Source of the DNA: Adiantum capillus-veneris
Lineage: Eukaryota > Streptophyta > Polypodiopsida > Polypodiales > Pteridaceae
DNA: 64,000 nt
Direction of reading: 5' to 3'
Assembly (NCBI GenBank): GCA_014529385.2
Contig: CM043947.1
Coordinates: forward strand, 117,664,087 to 117,728,086
Of the stretch, positions 59,581 through 64,000 are shown piece after piece. The notes under the pieces were generated by a model that was given only the letters and a program-made list of their open reading frames with translations, did no database searches and was not told the origin of the DNA. A program made the translations under genes and the position numbers. Each line of letters begins with the position of its first letter. The stretch's first letter is position 1.

Positions 59581-60033
59581 ATGGCTGATTTTTCATTTGA
59601 CTTCCAACGTTATGGTCTGACACAGTTTGATGGTGCAGATTTTGTTGCTTGGAAGGAACATATGCTTGTTGCATTGGCGGATTTGGGGCAGGATAAACCC
59701 TTGTGTGGTTTATCGGCGAAGCCCAAGTCTATGCGTGATGATGATTGGCAGGATCTTGATGAGTTAGCAATGTCTACGATTTGTTTGTATCTGGTTGAGT
59801 CTGTTTACTGGCAGGTCTCGAGGGAGACTACAACTCATGCTTTATGGCAGAGTTTACATGCTATGTACGCGACATCCATGTCTACAGGGAAGTCTAGTCC
59901 CACTTCTATGTCCATGGGAGAGATTGATCCCACACGCAAGTCTCGACGGCATAGAGACTTGACATGTTGGCATTGTGGACATAGAGGGCACATTAGGCGT
60001 CGATGTTTCAGGCGTTTGAGACAACGGAGGTGA
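59581..60033 (+). CDS. Copia gag, shortened
   Basis: The ATG at 59581 starts M-A-D-F-S-F-D-F, followed by F-D-G-A-D-F-V-A-W-K-E-H-M-L, the copia gag (UBN2/DUF4219-like) N-terminus. L-W-Q-S-L-H-A-M-Y follows near residue 90. The usual middle region is missing and the protein moves quickly to a basic stretch and one CCHC knuckle, C-W-H-C-G-H-R-G-H-I-R-R-R-C (around residues 130-143). At 150 residues it is about half the normal gag length. It ends at a TGA (60031-60033) that is followed in the same frame by the protease region. Confidence 0.8.
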   Translation: MADFSFDFQRYGLTQFDGADFVAWKEHMLVALADLGQDKPLCGLSAKPKSMRDDDWQDLDELAMSTICLYLVESVYWQVSRETTTHALWQSLHAMYATSMSTGKSSPTSMSMGEIDPTRKSRRHRDLTCWHCGHRGHIRRRCFRRLRQRR

Positions 60034-60036
60034 CAG

Positions 60037-60762
60037 ATGCGTGATGCAGATTTGGGCATGACAGATGCTAGTGAGATCAGTACGGTGGTTACTGAGTATG
60101 CTTTTGACGGCGATGTCACATTTACATCTAGCTTGTCTTCAGACGATCTTATGTCTACGGATTGCATATCGGATTGCACATTGTCTTCACAGTGGTTACT
60201 AGATTCAGATGCGACATTCCATGTCACGTCGCATCGTGAGTGGTTTAGCACGTTTTCTAGTGGGAGACTTAGTGGTGTGCACATGGCTGATGGTGTTGTG
60301 TATGACATTAAGGGTGCAGGAGACGTATGTTTGTCCTTGCCCAGTGGTATGAGATTTACCCTGCGTCATGTGCGTTATGTGCCAGATCTGAGAAGGGATT
60401 TGATCTCAGTCAGACAATTACGGGATAGTGGATGTCGGGTATCGCTGCTTGAGCGATCTTTTGCGTTGCATTTGGGTTCGCTAGTGATTGCGAGAGGTGC
60501 CAGGAGTGGTACAGGTTACCCATTGCATGTGGATCCCGAGAGAGACGGTGTTGTCTCTGTGATCATGCAACCAGGTAGAGAGCGAGAGAGCAGGCGAGTC
60601 TCTTTTGCTCATGGGTTGAAGGGTACTTTGCATGGAGTGCAGAGTAGTGAGCTCGTTGTGCACAAAGTTGGGGCGCAACTTGAGCAGTCACACAGAGAGG
60701 TGACAGAGTTAGACATGCATGCTTTGCTAGTGACTGAGCAAAGCAAAGAGTCAGTTGTGTGA
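60037..60762 (+). pseudogene. Copia protease-like region with altered active site
   Basis: In frame with gag after one TGA. The region W-L-L-D-S-D-A-T-F-H-V-T-S and R-H-V-R-Y-V-P-D-L-R-R-D-L-I-S-V matches the copia protease, whose canonical active site is D-S-G-A-T. Here Gly is replaced by Asp, which should abolish activity. The downstream part moves into sequence with no recognised domain and ends at a TGA (60760-60762). Confidence 0.8.
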
Positions 60763-61434
60763 GATACTTCTATGCAGGATAGACAGGTAGAGCGGTCTTG
60801 CTCTAGTGAATCACGACAGGAGGACGTTGTGCAAGAGTCTATGCATACGGGGTTAGAGCATGAGAGCTCTAGTGAGTCACAACAGATTGAGTGGTCATGT
60901 TTGCAGTGGATGATTGCAGAGGAGACTGAGATGTCAGCGATTATGCAGTCATTCCTTTCTATGCTCGACAGTGAGCATGGGGATATAGTTGTGCAGGATA
61001 TGTCTTCCAGGAGACACCTAGAGCAGCTAGTTTGCTCTGAGGTTGCACGACAAGTTGATGCGTCTTTTGTGGACAGTCAGGAGATGCATGTGGCTGACAC
61101 GCCTTGTCAGTCAGAGATGCCTATTGCCAGGGATATATATGTTGATGCATGCTCCGTAGAGCTAGCAGGGCCCGCTAGCATTGCATCGGCATTCAGTGAT
61201 CTCATGTATGAGATGTTGATCTTGAGACCGGATATCGCAGCTGCAATGGGAGCATTTGCAGTTGGGGTTGTCAGTCGTTTGTTGATTGATGATGGCATAG
61301 TGCACGAGGGAGATATGCAGGTATTGCGTACATACTTGCAGTACGTGTGTGGTACGTCTGGTGGTGGATGGACTTACACGGGAGCAGGACAGCCGGATGC
61401 ACACAATCACAGCCAGCTAGTGGGCATCGGTTGA
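60763..61434 (+). CDS. Unknown ORF of the small copia element
   Basis: In the same frame as gag and protease after a second TGA; the first ATG is at 60772. The product of about 220 residues is rich in Ser, Glu and Gln in its first half. It has an Ala-rich, possibly helical segment near residues 130-180 (A-A-A-M-G-A-F-A-V-G-V-V). It lies where integrase would begin in a full copia element but shows no HHCC or D-D-E pattern. The function is unknown. It ends at TGA 61432-61434, about 80 bp before the 3' LTR. Confidence 0.55.
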   Translation, partial: DTSMQDRQVERSCSSESRQEDVVQESMHTGLEHESSSESQQIEWSCLQWMIAEETEMSAIMQSFLSMLDSEHGDIVVQDMSSRRHLEQLVCSEVARQVDASFVDSQEMHVADTPCQSEMPIARDIYVDACSVELAGPASIASAFSDLMYEMLILRPDIAAAMGAFAVGVVSRLLIDDGIVHEGDMQVLRTYLQYVCGTSGGGWTYTGAGQPDAHNHSQLVGIG

Positions 61435-61513
61435 GAGCGGTTTTCTCTCACCTTTTGTAGTCTTTAGACTAGGTTCCCTTGCTTAAAGTCACAGTCTCCC
61501 TTAAGTGGGAGGT

Positions 61514-61703
61514 TGTTGGGGTATAGGCGTCTGTGCCTTGCCCGGCCGCCCAGAGTCTGGGCGCCCACTGACTTGTATACCTTATACATAACATAAGTGT
61601 ATAGGGGGCTGCTCACTCTTGGAGTCTCCCCACCCATATCTGTGTCGTGTGTCTCCTTCTCTCTCGCTCACTCTCCGTCTGTGGTGCTCCCCGACCCCCT
61701 TCA
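61514..61703 (+). repeat. 3' LTR of the small copia element
   Basis: 190 bp, TGTTGGGG to CCCCTTCA. It is preceded by the purine-rich AAGTGGGAGG (61503-61512), the likely polypurine tract. Confidence 0.95.
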
Positions 61704-62093
61704 TTAAGAACAAGGTGCCAACTCCTAGAGGTTTATATTCTCCACAAGTGGAATATGTCTCATGTAGGGATGTAAGTAAATATAACTTCAATCAAGGTAC
61801 GATAAGTAATTATGGGTGGAGATAACTAGAAACACTCATTGACAGGAGTGAAAGGGACCCTCATAAGCCTTACTCCACACTGGCTAATCCAAATTCCATG
61901 AGTTTCTAGACCATGTTGTCCACCTTGTAACTGACAACATGTGCCAAAAAACAATCCCTATAACCTTATAGGCCTAGGATACTCTTAAGAGAGGTAACCA
62001 CAAAATGAGTAGGTAATACCCAAATTGGAATAGCCAAATTGGAATACCCAAATGAGTAGGTAATACCCAATTCCATCATAAGAAAAATTAACC
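61704..62093 (-). repeat. Left arm of the large inverted duplication (second part)
   Basis: The gypsy remnant resumes after the copia insertion. Its reverse complement matches about 62985-63345 with scattered changes. Confidence 0.8.
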
Positions 62094-62835
62094 AGGATCA
62101 GGAAAAATTAGGAGAGGAGGTACCCAATACACTAACCTCTAACCCTTCCTGTAATTGTTACCATGTAACTATGCACGACTGTTTCAATTGCATCAAAACA
62201 AGTTGTGCAACATTGTTGCACAACGTGTGAAAAAACACTTTTGGTATTACCTTGTCCTAAAACCATTGGTCTTGGCTTGGAAAACCCAAAACTGTTGTCT
62301 AGATTCCAAAAGTATATACTATTGAAATCACTAGGTAGATGGGTGCACTTAAAGGCTACCTTCTTTCCTTGAAAGCACAAGTGTGAAGAGAGCAAGAAGT
62401 GACCATCAACAATCATGGAGTGATTCTCATTCACAAGTTGAGTCATACCCCAAAAAAAATTGTGCTCCTATAGACACAACCGATTCTATAGAATAAGAAA
62501 AAGATCTTCTCAAGTTGGAATCTTCTTCACAATTGGATCATTAAAACCATCACATCTCCCCATTGAAAGAAGAAAAAGATGCTCAAAATGTTGGGGTTGT
62601 GGATTTTGTCGCACCTCACACCCGTAAGAAAATCCCCTAGTTTAGGAGTCATGTAGAGCATGTGTGTGCCTTTATGAAGGCAAGTGGTGTGAAAGCAAAA
62701 AAAAATTGTGTGTGTGTGTGTGTGTGTATAGCATGTGCAATAGGCAAGGTGCATGTGACAAGCTAGCATATAAGCAGCTCTTGGTAATCTCTTTGGTGGG
62801 CAATAATCAACTTTATTTTGCATATACTTTATTGT
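62094..62835. other. Spacer of the inverted duplication, no gene recognised
   Basis: Sequence without a recognised frame, apart from a short (GT)n at about 62708-62728. Confidence 0.45.
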
Positions 62836-62852
62836 GAAATTGACTCCCTCTC

Positions 62853-62949
62853 AAGCATTACACTAACCCATCCAAGCATGCCATTACCATGACTAGCACA
62901 ATCTACCATTCATGGTAATGGCATGCTTGGATGGGTTAGTGTAATGCTT
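62853..62949. repeat. Perfect hairpin, 39-bp arms with a 19-nt loop
   Basis: The arms at 62853-62891 and 62911-62949 are exact reverse complements. Weaker pairing extends outward to about 62836 and 62966. The transcript of either strand would fold into a long, perfect stem. Confidence 0.9.
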
Positions 62950-62984
62950 AAGAGAGAGACAATTGGGACAAGAACTTCAAGACG

Positions 62985-64000
62985 TTAATTTTCCTTATCA
63001 CTATTTTTTTTTCTTATGATGGAATTGGGGTTCCAATTTGGGTATTACCTACTCTTTTCGTGGTCACCTCTCATAAGAGTATCCTAGGCCTACAAGGTAA
63101 GGATCATTTTTTTGGCACATGTTGTCAGTTACAAGGTGTACAACATGGAATTTGGATTAGCCAATGCAGAGTAAGGCTTATGAGGGTCCCTTTAACTTCT
63201 GTAAATGAGTGTTTCTAGTTATCTCCTCCCATAATTACTTCTTGTACTTGATTGAAGTCATATTTACTGACATCCCTATATGAGACATATTCCACATGTG
63301 GAGAATATGAACCTCTAGGAGTTGGCATCTTGTTCTTAATTATGTGTCGTGACAAAGCCCCTATGTGCTGGTCAAATCCATTTATTAGACCATTTCAAGC
63401 ATGTAGTATTGGGAACGATTTCAATGGACAAAAAATTTTGGATATCTAGTTAGACTTGTTACTATAACAAGTACAATAAACAACATTAATGGATGGTTGT
63501 TTCAGTTTTCTAGGTTGCAATCTACATACCTATGATGCATATAGAAAGGCTATGTCGTGTCACTAAAAATGTTTCCTTATTTGTACCTAGATGTGCTTTA
63601 TGCTCACATTCTATTATGGTTCAAATATTTTAGAAAGGCTGATCTCGTATAGCCTATTTTGGCTATGGTTCAAGCTGGGTAGTATTTAGTTCTTTGTACA
63701 AGAGCTATTTACACATCTATTCTCTCATGTTCCATGTATGCTATGAGCATAAACTAAGCGATGAGCATTGGCAAGCACCAAACACTCCAATCATGGAAAT
63801 GTAGGTTGGGATAAGTTTTTGCTAATGCTGCCTGCACACTAGGTGTTATGGGCCCTAGTGTTTAGCAAAGGCATATCTATAGAGGCATGAAAATGAATGC
63901 ATTTGACAGCTTATGATTTTTTTTTTGATACAATAAGTGTAGATTTTATTGTGGTTTTATCAGCCACCATACGAGGACATGACTCAATATGGGTGATTGT
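62985..64000 (+). repeat. Right arm of the large inverted duplication (gypsy remnant)
   Basis: This is the reverse complement of 61704-62093 joined to 57262-57945, without the copia insertion. It continues past the window edge. The gypsy pol sense strand here is plus, reaching the start of the integrase core at the end of the window. All frames are broken. Confidence 0.8.

Larger units (their letters stand above)
57946..61703 (+). mobile_element. Copia-type element with gag and protease only (TR-GAG-like)
   Basis: Two 190-bp LTRs (57946-58135 and 61514-61703) differ at only about five sites. They are flanked by the 5-bp duplication TTAAG (57941-57945 and 61704-61708). The interior has a tRNA-iMet primer site, a 1.4-kb leader, a short copia gag, a protease-like region and an unknown ORF. 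Integrase, RT and RNase H are absent. The exact target duplication and near-identical LTRs indicate recent insertion, with proteins supplied by another copia element. Confidence 0.95.

Overview
The window looks like a piece of a large, repeat-packed nuclear genome of a land plant. Three things support this: plant-type LTR retrotransposons (tRNA-iMet and tRNA-Asp primer sites), a CACTA transposon with spliced genes, and degraded copies of two plant-only host sequences (an auxin response factor B3 domain and a heavy-metal-associated isoprenylated protein). The mix of RT-LINEs, gypsy and copia elements plus abundant (TC)n tracts reminds me of fern or other seed-free plant genomes, but that is an impression, not a proof. 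I see no intact host gene. Almost everything recognisable is a mobile element or its debris.

Layout. 1-5836: minus-strand gypsy-like element with long LTRs, a gag-protease region and no reverse transcriptase. 5839-9840: tandem array of about 550-bp units, each with a (CT)n tract; one unit is interrupted by a 5'-inverted (twin-primed) LINE at 5958-7941. 9876-10905: minus-strand LINE and copia fragments. 11.3-14.7 kb: poly-C and (CT)n tracts and a second LINE 3' end. 14.7-20.7 kb: mostly unrecognised sequence. 20741-20886: auxin response factor fragment. 20915-23960: minus-strand copia pol with one LTR. 24-35.9 kb: AT-rich, microsatellite-rich sequence holding a 1.3-kb inverted-repeat transposon (32636-33955).

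35940-56202 is the centrepiece: a 20-kb LTR element with a tRNA-Asp primer site, gag with several zinc knuckles, protease, RT, RNase H and integrase. Its reading frame continues past the integrase into a second, DTG-type protease domain with W-x-P repeats, followed by a separate small acidic ORF. A 6.37-kb CACTA transposon (41664-48032, 12-bp TIRs, ATT target duplication) is nested between gag and protease. It carries a two-gene transposase set (TNP2-like and TNPA-like) and a captured fragment of a host HIPP gene that keeps its CxxC metal site and C-terminal CaaX box.

56203-64000: a minus-strand gypsy remnant (3' LTR to integrase) interrupted by a young 3.76-kb copia element with gag and protease only (57946-61703, TTAAG duplication). 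Part of the same gypsy sequence returns in inverted orientation at 62985-64000, with a perfect 39-bp-arm hairpin next to it. The insertion order can be read in several places: CACTA into the big gypsy, small copia into the gypsy remnant, and both a LINE and an LTR element into the tandem array.
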